Notes under the pieces: generated by a model | The model's input: the letters and a program-made list of their open reading frames with translations, nothing else | Told to the model about the DNA's origin: nothing | Databases searched by the model: none | Program-made: the position numbers and the translations under genes | Shown: positions 51,730 through 59,702 of the stretch, piece after piece | Position numbering within the stretch: the first letter of the stretch is position 1 | Layout of the letters: the number at the start of each line of letters is the position of its first letter | Assembly: GCF_003319175.1 (NCBI RefSeq) | Contig: NZ_QOHK01000010.1 | Span: 1-64,000 of the forward strand | DNA from: Blastococcus sp. TF02-8 | GTDB lineage: Bacteria > Actinomycetota > Actinomycetes > Mycobacteriales > Geodermatophilaceae | DNA: 64,000 bases | Direction: 5' to 3'

Positions 51730-52419
51730 GTGGACGACGTCATGCGGGAGCTGAGCCGGGTGACCCTCGGGGGCCGGGAGCTCAGCGACGTGCTGGGTGA
51801 GATCACCGGCATCGCCGCGCGGGCCATCCCCGGCGCGGAGGCGGTCTCGACGACCCTCATCCGGGACGACAAGCCCTTCACCGCCGCCTACACCGGCGAG
51901 ATGGCCCTGACGGCCGACGAGCTGCAGTACGCCGAGGACGGCGGCCCCTGCATCGACGCCGGCCGGGGCGGGGTCGTGCTGCGCATCGACGACATGCGCT
52001 CCGAGGAGCGCTGGCCGGCCTACATCGCCCGCGTGCGCGAGACGGAGGTACGCAGCTCGCTGTCGGTGCCGCTGCCCTACCAGGGCTCCTGGATCGGCGC
52101 GCTCAACGTCTACTCGACGCAGCCGCAGGCCTTCGCCGGGCCGGAGTCGCTCGAGGCCGGACTCGGCGCCGCCGAGGCGATCGCCGTGGCGGTCGCCAAC
52201 GCCGACGCGCACGCCCAGCTGGCCGACCAGGCACGCAACATGCGGATCGCGATGGAGTCCCGCGCGGTCATCGAGCAGGCCAAGGGCGTGCTGATGGCGC
52301 AGCGGCACTGCGACGCCGAGCAGGCCTTCGAGATCCTGCGGCAGGCCTCGCAGCGCTACAACCGCAAGCTCCGGGAGATCGCCGCCGGCATCGTGGAGTC
52401 CACGCAGACCCCGCAGTGA
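51730..52419 (+). CDS. GAF-ANTAR transcription antiterminator
   Basis: This protein of 229 aa has an N-terminal GAF sensor domain (about 15-155) and a C-terminal ANTAR RNA-binding domain (about 165-220: R-A-V-I-E-Q-A-K-G-V-L-M, A-F-E-I-L-R-Q-A-S-Q). ANTAR proteins bind dual-hairpin RNAs and prevent termination. CACAAT lies exactly six nt before GTG 51730, so the message is probably leaderless. No dual-hairpin target is apparent in the window. Confidence 0.88.
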   Translation: MDDVMRELSRVTLGGRELSDVLGEITGIAARAIPGAEAVSTTLIRDDKPFTAAYTGEMALTADELQYAEDGGPCIDAGRGGVVLRIDDMRSEERWPAYIARVRETEVRSSLSVPLPYQGSWIGALNVYSTQPQAFAGPESLEAGLGAAEAIAVAVANADAHAQLADQARNMRIAMESRAVIEQAKGVLMAQRHCDAEQAFEILRQASQRYNRKLREIAAGIVESTQTPQ

Positions 52420-52432
52420 CGGCGGTCGCGGG

Positions 52433-53791
52433 TCAGCCGGCGGACGTCGGCTCCGCGCGGTCGGCCCACCACGGTGCGCGGGCCAGCAGGTAGAGCAGCA
52501 CGCCGACGGCCAGCTCCGCGCCGGCGAGCAGCCAGGTTCGGCCCTCCTGCTGCCAGAGGAGCAGCAGGCACGAGCCGATCGCCAGCACCGGGACGACGGC
52601 GGGCACCCGGAAGTGCTCCTGCTCCACCCGGTCGCGGCGCAGCACCAGGACCGCGGTGTTGGTGCTGAGGAAGACCAGCAGGAGCAGCAGCACCACGGCG
52701 TTGGCCAGGTCGCCCAGGTCGCCCACGAGGGTCAGGCCCATCGCCACCAGCGTGGTGAGGACGATCGCCACCCACGGCGTCCGGCGTCCCGGGAGGACCC
52801 GGCCCAGCGCGCGCGGGAGCAGGCGTTGCTCGGCCATGCCGAACACCAGGCGGCTGGCCATGATCATGGTCAGCAGCGCGCCGTTGGCCACGGCCACGAG
52901 GGCGACCAGGCTGAAGACCTCGTCGGGGATGCCGACGTCGGCGGCCTGCACCACGGCCAGCAGCGGCCCGGACGACGCCGCCAGCTCGTCCGGGGCGAGC
53001 ACCACGGAGGCGGCCAGCCCCACCAGCACGTAGACCAGCCCGGCGACCAGCAGCGCCCCGAACAGGGCTCGCGGGTACACCCGGCGGACGTCCCGGACCT
53101 CCTCGGCGACGTTGGCGGAGGTCTCGAAGCCGACGAAGGAGTAGTAGGCGAGCAGCGCCGCGGCCAGCACGCCGGAGGCCACGGACACCCCGGGTGGGAA
53201 CTCCACGACCCGGCCCACGTCGCCGTCACCGCGGCCGAGCACCACGGCGCCGAGGACGACCACGACGACGAGGCCGGAGAGCTCGACGACGGTCATGACC
53301 ACGTTGGCGCGCACCGACTCCTGGATGCCGCGCGCGTTGAGCAGCGCCACCAGGAGCAGGAACACCAGTGCCGCCGGCACGGCGGGGACGTCCAGGAAGA
53401 CGCCGAGGTAGTCGCCGGCGAAGGCCAGGGCGAGCCCGGCCGCGCTCGTGACGCCCGCGGCGAGCATGCAGAAGCCGACGAGGAAGGACACCAGCGGGCT
53501 GCGGAAGGCGCGCTCGGCGAAGACCGCGGAGCCACCGGCGCGGGGGTACTTGGTCACCAGCTCCGCGTAGGAGGCCGCGGTGAGCAGCGCCAGCCCGAGC
53601 GCCACCAGGAGCGGCACCCACACCGCGCCACCGACCTCACCGGCGATGACGCCGATCAGCGCGTAGATCCCGGCGCCCAGGACGTCGCCGAGGATGAAGA
53701 GGAAGAGCAGCCGACCGCTGACCGACCGGCGCAGCCGGGTGGGGTCGGCTGCATTGGCAGGGTCCTCGACGGTGGTCTCCGGGTTCTTCAC
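52433..53791 (-). CDS. APC-family amino acid permease
   Basis: This protein of 452 aa has twelve hydrophobic segments and the APC signature at the first helix, G-D-V-L-G-A-G-I-Y-A-L-I-G. A Y-S-F-V-G-F-E-T stretch in the middle is also typical. The substrate is probably an amino acid or polyamine. The GTG start at 53791 begins K-N-P-E-T-T-V-E. Its promoter must lie in the 326-bp gap shared with the divergent gene at 54118. Confidence 0.88.
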   Translation of the reverse strand: MKNPETTVEDPANAADPTRLRRSVSGRLLFLFILGDVLGAGIYALIGVIAGEVGGAVWVPLLVALGLALLTAASYAELVTKYPRAGGSAVFAERAFRSPLVSFLVGFCMLAAGVTSAAGLALAFAGDYLGVFLDVPAVPAALVFLLLVALLNARGIQESVRANVVMTVVELSGLVVVVVLGAVVLGRGDGDVGRVVEFPPGVSVASGVLAAALLAYYSFVGFETSANVAEEVRDVRRVYPRALFGALLVAGLVYVLVGLAASVVLAPDELAASSGPLLAVVQAADVGIPDEVFSLVALVAVANGALLTMIMASRLVFGMAEQRLLPRALGRVLPGRRTPWVAIVLTTLVAMGLTLVGDLGDLANAVVLLLLLVFLSTNTAVLVLRRDRVEQEHFRVPAVVPVLAIGSCLLLLWQQEGRTWLLAGAELAVGVLLYLLARAPWWADRAEPTSAG

Positions 53792-53934
53792 CCGTCGAGC
53801 ATTCCCGCGGCCCCGGGGGGCGGCAATTCGGTACGCACCCGATCGGGCGAGGCGTCCGACACGCCGCGCGCGTCGTCCGGCCACCGGGGTGACCGAACCG
53901 GCCGGACGGGCTCCGCACGCTCACGGAGCAGGCG

Positions 53935-53946
53935 CTTGTCGACAAG
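53935..53946. promoter_or_regulatory. Palindrome in the gap between the APC and 54118 genes
   Basis: CTTGTCGACAAG is a perfect 12-bp palindrome flanked by GCG and GGC. It lies 144 bp upstream of the permease start and 172 bp upstream of the plus-strand gene, in a 326-bp stretch with no gene. I do not recognise it as a known operator. Confidence 0.35.
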
Positions 53947-54057
53947 GGCACGGCCCGGGCGGGGGGTGACCGACCGGTCCGGGACACCGCCGCAACGGTT
54001 CGGTCACGCGCCCCGGCGGGAGGGTCGGAGGAACGGGTCGCGGGCGTCTCCGATCCC

Positions 54058-54113
54058 TACCTTTCTCCTTGTCCGCAGCACCTTCCCCGGCTGCGGACGC
54101 GAACTCCAGGAGG
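54058..54113 (+). promoter_or_regulatory. Promoter-like hexamer, leader hairpin and ribosome site before the 54118 gene
   Basis: TACCTT (54058-54063) is followed by the stem GTCCGCAG (54071-54078) / CTGCGGAC (54091-54098) with a 12-nt loop, and then by AGGAGG (54108-54113) four nt before the ATG. The hairpin would sit in the 5' leader without covering the ribosome site. Confidence 0.4.
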
Positions 54114-54117
54114 CGAC

Positions 54118-55035
54118 ATGAGCAGCAGCCAGCAGGCCCACCGGCCGGCCCCGGCGCACGTGTCGCCCGACCTGTCCGGCCGCGCGCCGGCCCGCTCCCT
54201 GGCGGGGCTGATCGACGTCCTCGACCGGGCCGACGCCGGCCGCCCCCGTCCGCGCCCCGCCGTCCACCGCGCGGCCCGGCCGGCACCGCTGCGCTCGGTC
54301 CAGCCGGCACCGCTGGCCCGCCCCGCGCGGGCCGCGGCCCCGCTGACCCCGCGCGTGGTCGTCGTCCCCGAGCGGGTCCGCCAGCCGCTGGGCGGCCTGC
54401 GCGGCATCGTCCGCCGCGCCGCCCTGTGGGGCGCCGGTGAGCAGCGCGAGTACCTGGCGTGGCCGGCGAGCACGCACCGCGCCGCCGTTCCCGGGCGACG
54501 CCGGGCGGCGGTGCGCGACCTGGTCCGCCGGGCGACCCTGTGGGGCGCCGGCGAGCACGGCGAGCACCTGGCCTGGGGCGGCCCCGCCCCGGTCCGCGAG
54601 CTCGAGCCCCCCGTGGTGCTGCGCGAGCTGCCCAGCACCCCCTCGATCCAGCCCGTGGCGCCTTCCCCCGCCGCGGCGCTCCTTCCCGCGGGACCGGCCT
54701 CGTCGCCGGGTTCGCGCACCGGTACGGCCGCACCTGACGCGACCGACCGCCCCTCCCACCCGGGTTCCACGGACCCCGCCACCTGGAGCCGGGCACGCGT
54801 CGCCCGGCATCCGGGGCGGGACTGGCCGTCACCGGGTCGGTACGGGGCGCGGTCCACGCCGCCGACTCCACCGGTCCGCGTCCCCAGCCGGACGAGCTGG
54901 GTCCCGGGGGTGCCCGCACCGCGCTCCCCGGGGGGTGACGGTGACGCCCGGGCGCGGGGAGATCCGCTCGCACGTGCGACCAGGGGCTCTCCCCTGCCCC
55001 CGCGACGAACGTGGCCCGCGGGCGGCGCCTCATAG
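54118..55035 (+). CDS. Unrecognised protein with a duplicated 21-residue motif
   Basis: This open frame of 305 aa has a strong AGGAGG ribosome site. I do not recognise a family. Two copies of the pattern R-x-x-V-R-R-A-x-L-W-G-A-G-E-x-x-E-x-L-A-W occur at residues 95-115 and 133-153 (15 of 21 identical), separated by a basic linker. The first 90 residues are Pro/Ala/Arg-rich. From about residue 185 onward the sequence looks like low-complexity read-through, so the real C-terminus may be shorter or frame-shifted. No signal peptide or membrane segment is seen. Confidence 0.6.
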   Translation: MSSSQQAHRPAPAHVSPDLSGRAPARSLAGLIDVLDRADAGRPRPRPAVHRAARPAPLRSVQPAPLARPARAAAPLTPRVVVVPERVRQPLGGLRGIVRRAALWGAGEQREYLAWPASTHRAAVPGRRRAAVRDLVRRATLWGAGEHGEHLAWGGPAPVRELEPPVVLRELPSTPSIQPVAPSPAAALLPAGPASSPGSRTGTAAPDATDRPSHPGSTDPATWSRARVARHPGRDWPSPGRYGARSTPPTPPVRVPSRTSWVPGVPAPRSPGGDGDARARGDPLARATRGSPLPPRRTWPAGGAS

Positions 55036-55831
55036 CGCGCCGCCCACCGTGCGGGCACCCTCGTCGCATCCCGCCCGGCGCGCGCCGGGCACCCAGCAGG
55101 AGCGCGACCACGGCAGCCGGCCGTGGACGCCGCCCTCGTTCGACCGTCGAGCACGCCGGAACCGGCCGCCCCCTTCCCCGGGTGGCCGGAGACCGTCGTC
55201 CCGACCCCTGAGCACGCTCCTCCTCCCGGCCGACGACGTCGGCCACACCGCTGTCCACCCCGACGGTGTCCCTCCGGACGCCTGCAGACCTCGTCGTTCC
55301 CCGGTTCCGGCCTCGACCCACCGCCGACTGCACTGCGCAGCGCGCGGACCCTCCAGGGAGGCCCGGAACGCGGACGACGCAGGGCTGCCGGCCCGGAACC
55401 GCCCGGGGGACGACGGGTCCTGCCGGTGCCCGGCGGCGCGATTCCTCGCGACCCGGGTCTCTGACCGCCAGCGACCCGGGAGTGCGAGGTGGAACGCGCG
55501 GGGGACGCGGACCGGTCCGGGTTCCGCCGCTCCGGCGACCGGGGAACGGCGTCACCGCCCGGACGTGGGTCGCGCCGGAGGGCGGTCCGTCCGTCCACCA
55601 CCCCCGCCGAGCGGCGGGCGCCCGCGGAGTGCGGACCGGACCTCGACCTCCGGCCCCCCCGGGGCGCCCGCCTCGGCCGTCGGCGGAGCGCCGCCCCCTC
55701 CGCCTCTCCCCCCGCTGGTCCGCGCCGCCCCGGGTCCGCGCACCCCGCCTCCCGGTGTGGAACGCTCAGTGCCGGGCCGTGCCGGCGACGCCCGACCATC
55801 GGTCGCGCCGCCGGCGAAGGGGGAGTGCAGA
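55036..55831. other. Gene-poor stretch of about 800 bp
   Basis: No reading frame here looks like a real protein on either strand: all are Arg/Pro/Gly-rich shadows. I see a small hairpin (CCACGGC at 55108 with GCCGTGG) and a short direct repeat CGACCCGGG, but no tRNA, known RNA or clear promoter. It may be decayed sequence or the leader region of the phosphatase gene at 55832. Confidence 0.45.
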
Positions 55832-58384
55832 GTGACCGCCGCCGACCGTTCCGGGGCCGTGTCCCCGGCGGGTCGCACGGGCGGTCCGGGCACCCTCGAC
55901 GCCGCGCGGCTCGAGCTGGTCCGCCGTCTCGCCGGCACCGCCATCGGCGCGCGGAACCTGCAGCGGCTGACCGACCTCGCGGTCCGGCTGCTCGAGTGCG
56001 AGACCGCCCAGATATCCCTCCTGGGCGAGGTGCAGACCGCGGTCGTCGGCACCGGCCTGCCGGCCGGTGGGGTCGGTGCGCAGCTCCCGCTCGGCGACTC
56101 GCTGTGCGCGGTCGCCGTCGCCGGTGGTGCCCCGCTGGTCGTGGAGGACGCCGCCACGGACGCCCGGGTGCGCGACCGGGAACCGGTGCGGTCGGGGGAC
56201 ATCGGCGCCTACCTCGGCATCCCCTTGGTCGTCCCGGACGGCCAGCCGGTCGGCGCTCTCTGCGTCTACGGGCGCGCCGCCCGCCCGTGGAGCGACCGGG
56301 ACGTCGCGGTGCTCCGGCAGCTCGCCGACTCGGTGGCCACGGAGCTGCAGCTCTCCGCGGTGACCGCCGAGTACGAGGGCGACCGGCTGCGGTTCGAGCT
56401 GGCCATCGACGCAGCCGGGATCGGCACGTTCGACTGGGACCTCGTCGACGGCCGGCTGGTGTGGGACGACCGGCTCGTCGAGCTGTTCGGCTTCGAGCGC
56501 GACGGCTTCGACGAGTCCTTCGACTCCTTCGTCGGGCGGCTGCACCCCGAGGACCGCCGGCGCACCGTCGAGGCGGTGCAGGCGGTGATCGAGGGGCGCG
56601 GCACCCTGGACGTCGAGTACCGCATCCAGCTGCCCTCGGGGGAGACCCGCTGGGTGCAGGGCCGGGGCCGCGTGGTCGTCGACGACGAGGGACGTCCCGT
56701 CCGCATGATCGGCGCGGCCTACGACACGACGCCGCAGCGTGAGGGCGACGCACGGGTGGCCCGGGTGCTCGAGGCGATGAACGCGGCCTTCTTCTCCCTC
56801 GACCGGGACTGGCGCTTCTCCTACGTCAACGCCGAGGCCGAGCGGGTGCTGGGCACCTCGCGGGAGGCCCTGCTGGGCGGCGTGCTCTGGGAGCTGTTCC
56901 CGGCGGCGGTCGGCAGCGACTTCGAGCGCCACTACCGGGCCGCCCTGGAGCTGTCCGAGGAGCGGATGTTCGAGGCGTACTACCCCGCCCCGCTGGACGC
57001 CTGGTACGAGGTGCGGGCGTGGCCGACCCCCGACGGGCTGTCGGTCTCCTTCCTCGACGTCACCGAGCGGCGGTCGGCCGAGGAGCAGGCGCGCCGCAGC
57101 ACGGTGCGGGTGGCGCTGGTGGCCCAGGTCACGACCGCCATGTCCGCCGCGCTCGACGGCGTGGTCGCGGAGGAGCAGGCGCTGCAGCGGGTCGCCGAGC
57201 TGCTGGTGCCCGAGCTGGGCGACTGGGCGATCCTCAGCCTGGTCGACGAGGACGGTCGGATGCGCGACGTCGCCAGCTGGCACCGGGATCCGGCGCAGCG
57301 CGGGACGGTGGCCCGGTACGCGTCGGTGCGACTGGCGGGCCTGCAGCCGGATGCGCCGGTGCTGCGTGCCCTCGCCTCGGGGCAGGTCTTCGTCGTCCCG
57401 GACATCGAGGCGACGGTCGGACGGACGCTGCCGGCGGGGGAGGTGCGGGACACCTTCCGCGCGCTGGCCCCGCGGTCGGCGATCACCCTGCCACTGGCGG
57501 CTCGCGGGCGGACCCTGGGTGCCCTGAGCGTCTACCGGCCCGCCGAGCGCCCGGTGCCCGACGACGAGGACGTGACGACGGCGCACGACGTCGCCGGTCG
57601 GGTCGCCCTGGCCCTGGACAACGCCCGGCTCTACCAGCAGCAGCGGCGACTGGCCGAGGGCCTGCAGCGCAGCCTGCTCACGGCCCCGCCGCAGCCCGAC
57701 CGCACCGAGATCGTGGTCCGCTACCACCCCGCGATGGCGGCGGCCGAGGTGGGCGGCGACTGGTACGACGCCTTCCTGCAGCCCTCCGGTGCCACCATGC
57801 TGGTCATCGGCGACGTCGTCGGCCACGACACCGAGGCGGCGGCCGCGATGGGGCAGCTGCGCGGCATGCTCCGCGGCGTCGCCTATCGCGACGGCATCGG
57901 CCCGGCCGGTGTGCTGCGGGACCTCGACGCCGCGGTCCAGGGGCTGGGCATGGGCACGCTCGCCACCGCGGCCATCATGCGGATCGAGCAGACGGCGGCC
58001 GAGCGGGCCGCCGGGCTCAACCGGCTGCGCTGGTCGAACGCCGGCCACCCGCCCCCGCTGGTCGTGCACGCCGACGGGCGGATCGAGGTCCTCGCCGGCG
58101 AGCGCGCCGAGCTGATGCTGGGCGTCGACGCGACGACCCGGCGTACGGAGACCGAGACCACCGTGGCCCGCGGCGCCACGGTGCTGCTGTACACCGACGG
58201 GCTGGTGGAGGGCCGCGACCTCTCGCTGGACGAGGGCACGGCCCGGCTGCTGGCCGCCCTGCGCGAGCTCGCCGACCGGCCGCTGCCGGAGCTGTGCGAC
58301 GCGCTGCTGGAGCGACTGCGGCCCGAGGGGTTGCAGGACGACGTCGCCCTGGTGGCGCTGCGGTTGCACCCGCAGGACGGCTGA
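55832..58384 (+). CDS. GAF-PAS-PAS-GAF-SpoIIE multi-sensor phosphatase
   Basis: This protein of 850 aa has a GAF domain (about 20-175), two PAS domains (about 185-300 and 305-420), a second GAF domain (about 435-605) and a C-terminal PP2C/SpoIIE phosphatase domain (about 620-847). The phosphatase domain has G-G-D-W-Y-D-A-F, G-D-V-V-G-H-D, W-S-N-A-G-H-P-P and Q-D-D-V-A-L. Such RsbU-like enzymes dephosphorylate anti-anti-sigma proteins in response to light, redox or ligand signals. GGGGAG precedes GTG 55832. It ends two bp from the stop of a converging RsbW-like gene. Confidence 0.92.
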   Translation: MTAADRSGAVSPAGRTGGPGTLDAARLELVRRLAGTAIGARNLQRLTDLAVRLLECETAQISLLGEVQTAVVGTGLPAGGVGAQLPLGDSLCAVAVAGGAPLVVEDAATDARVRDREPVRSGDIGAYLGIPLVVPDGQPVGALCVYGRAARPWSDRDVAVLRQLADSVATELQLSAVTAEYEGDRLRFELAIDAAGIGTFDWDLVDGRLVWDDRLVELFGFERDGFDESFDSFVGRLHPEDRRRTVEAVQAVIEGRGTLDVEYRIQLPSGETRWVQGRGRVVVDDEGRPVRMIGAAYDTTPQREGDARVARVLEAMNAAFFSLDRDWRFSYVNAEAERVLGTSREALLGGVLWELFPAAVGSDFERHYRAALELSEERMFEAYYPAPLDAWYEVRAWPTPDGLSVSFLDVTERRSAEEQARRSTVRVALVAQVTTAMSAALDGVVAEEQALQRVAELLVPELGDWAILSLVDEDGRMRDVASWHRDPAQRGTVARYASVRLAGLQPDAPVLRALASGQVFVVPDIEATVGRTLPAGEVRDTFRALAPRSAITLPLAARGRTLGALSVYRPAERPVPDDEDVTTAHDVAGRVALALDNARLYQQQRRLAEGLQRSLLTAPPQPDRTEIVVRYHPAMAAAEVGGDWYDAFLQPSGATMLVIGDVVGHDTEAAAAMGQLRGMLRGVAYRDGIGPAGVLRDLDAAVQGLGMGTLATAAIMRIEQTAAERAAGLNRLRWSNAGHPPPLVVHADGRIEVLAGERAELMLGVDATTRRTETETTVARGATVLLYTDGLVEGRDLSLDEGTARLLAALRELADRPLPELCDALLERLRPEGLQDDVALVALRLHPQDG

Positions 58385-58386
58385 GC

Positions 58387-58821
58387 TCAGCGGGGCAGCA
58401 GGGCCCAGACGTGCTTGTGGTGGTCGGTGGCGTACCAGCCGTGCCCGTCGGCGAGCTCGGCGATCAGGTAGAGCCCGAGGCCACCGAGGCTCGGGTCGCG
58501 ACCCACCGCAGGTGAGGGGGGCGTCTGCGGGGCCTGGTCGGTGACCTCGATGAGGTAGGCCCGGTCGGTGCGCCCGATGGCTGCTCGCACCTCACCGCCC
58601 CCGTGCCGCAGGGCGTTGGAGGCCATCTCGTCCAGGGCCAGGACCAGCCGGTCGATGAGATCCGGCGTCACGGAGTCGCTGGCCGCCGCGGTCAGCCCGT
58701 CGCGGACGTCGGCCCGCACCGCGGGCAGCTCGGCGACCGAGCGCAGGTCCCAGCTCAGGACCGCCTCCGCGGGAGGCGGGTACGCCGACGGCCAGGTCGT
58801 TCCGGCCGCCTGCCCTGTCAC
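58387..58821 (-). CDS. RsbW-like anti-sigma ATPase/serine kinase (copy 2)
   Basis: This protein of 144 aa has the HATPase_c_2 pattern: D-E-M-A-S-N-A-L-R-H-G (about 65-75), V-T-D-Q-A-P and G-L-G-L-Y-L-I, ending H-K-H-V-W-A-L-L-P like copy 1. It likely opposes the SpoIIE phosphatase encoded next to it in a partner-switching circuit, but no sigma factor or STAS protein is adjacent. Stops of the two genes are two bp apart. The GTG start is the first of the frame. Confidence 0.85.
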   Translation of the reverse strand: MTGQAAGTTWPSAYPPPAEAVLSWDLRSVAELPAVRADVRDGLTAAASDSVTPDLIDRLVLALDEMASNALRHGGGEVRAAIGRTDRAYLIEVTDQAPQTPPSPAVGRDPSLGGLGLYLIAELADGHGWYATDHHKHVWALLPR

Positions 58822-58934
58822 GCGCGTGCTCTCCTCGGTTCCTGGCCCGCGGGACGCTGTGCTGGCCGAACAACCACGTATGGGCCGTCCTGGCGTGCGC
58901 CAAACATGATGTCGCGCGGATCACGCTCCTCGCG

Positions 58935-59702
58935 TCAGCCGAGGACGGGTGACCAGCTGCCCGACAGCACGCTGAGGGTGACCGCGACGGCGCACAGCAC
59001 GACCGCCGTCACGACGAACCAGGCGTCCGTGGGGCGCAGCACCGAGGGCCGGGCGGAGCTCCGGACCATCCCCGAGTCGAAGCCCCGGGCGTCCATGGCG
59101 GTCGCGAGTCGGGTGCCCCGCCGTACCGCGGCGACGAGCAGGCCGAAGGCGGTGCTGCCCAGCAGGCGCAGGTGGGCCACCGGGTCGGCGCCGGCGTCCA
59201 TCCCGCGCGCGCGGCGGGCGAGCCGGATCGTCTCCCACTCCGCGGCCAGCAGCGGGACCAGCCGCAGCGCGGCCAGCGCCCCGTACGCGAAGCGGCCGGA
59301 CACCCGCCAGTGCGTGGTCAGCGCGTCGGCCAGCCGCACCGGGTCGGTGGCGGCGACCAGCAGGATGCCCGGCAGCGCGAGTGCGACCACCCGCAGCCCC
59401 CACGTCGCGCCGCTCAGCCAGGCATCGGCGCCGTCCAGCGAGCCGAAGGCGACGTTGACCCAGGCGACCCCCGCCGCGCTCAGCAGCAGCGGCCAGGTCC
59501 GGGCCAGCAGCGGCCGGGGACGGTGCAGGCCGGCCGCCGGCAGCAGGGCGAGCTCACCGGCGAGGACGACGGCGGGGGTCACCAGGTCGCCGCTCACCAG
59601 CAGCACGACGGTCACGACGGCGATGGCGGTCAGCTGGGCCACCGGGTTGACGGCGGACAGCGGCACGGGGCGCGCGGGGCCCAGCGCCATCGGCAGGCTC
59701 AC
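58935..59702 (-). CDS. ECF transporter transmembrane component EcfT (YkoC-like)
   Basis: This protein of 255 aa has five or six hydrophobic segments and the two EcfT cytoplasmic motifs A-R-R-A-R-G-M and M-D-A-R-G-F, which couple to the ATPases. It is the last gene of the ykoE-ecfA-ecfT set, and its GTG overlaps the ATPase stop by four nt. Together with the TPP riboswitch upstream, the complex should import thiamine or its hydroxymethylpyrimidine precursor. Confidence 0.9.
   Translation of the reverse strand: MSLPMALGPARPVPLSAVNPVAQLTAIAVVTVVLLVSGDLVTPAVVLAGELALLPAAGLHRPRPLLARTWPLLLSAAGVAWVNVAFGSLDGADAWLSGATWGLRVVALALPGILLVAATDPVRLADALTTHWRVSGRFAYGALAALRLVPLLAAEWETIRLARRARGMDAGADPVAHLRLLGSTAFGLLVAAVRRGTRLATAMDARGFDSGMVRSSARPSVLRPTDAWFVVTAVVLCAVAVTLSVLSGSWSPVLG

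Noticed and set aside
54057-56753. Very long minus-strand open frame (about 900 codons)
   Set aside because: The translation is mostly Arg, Pro, Gly and Ala with no domain, and it overlaps the well-supported phosphatase gene on the other strand.
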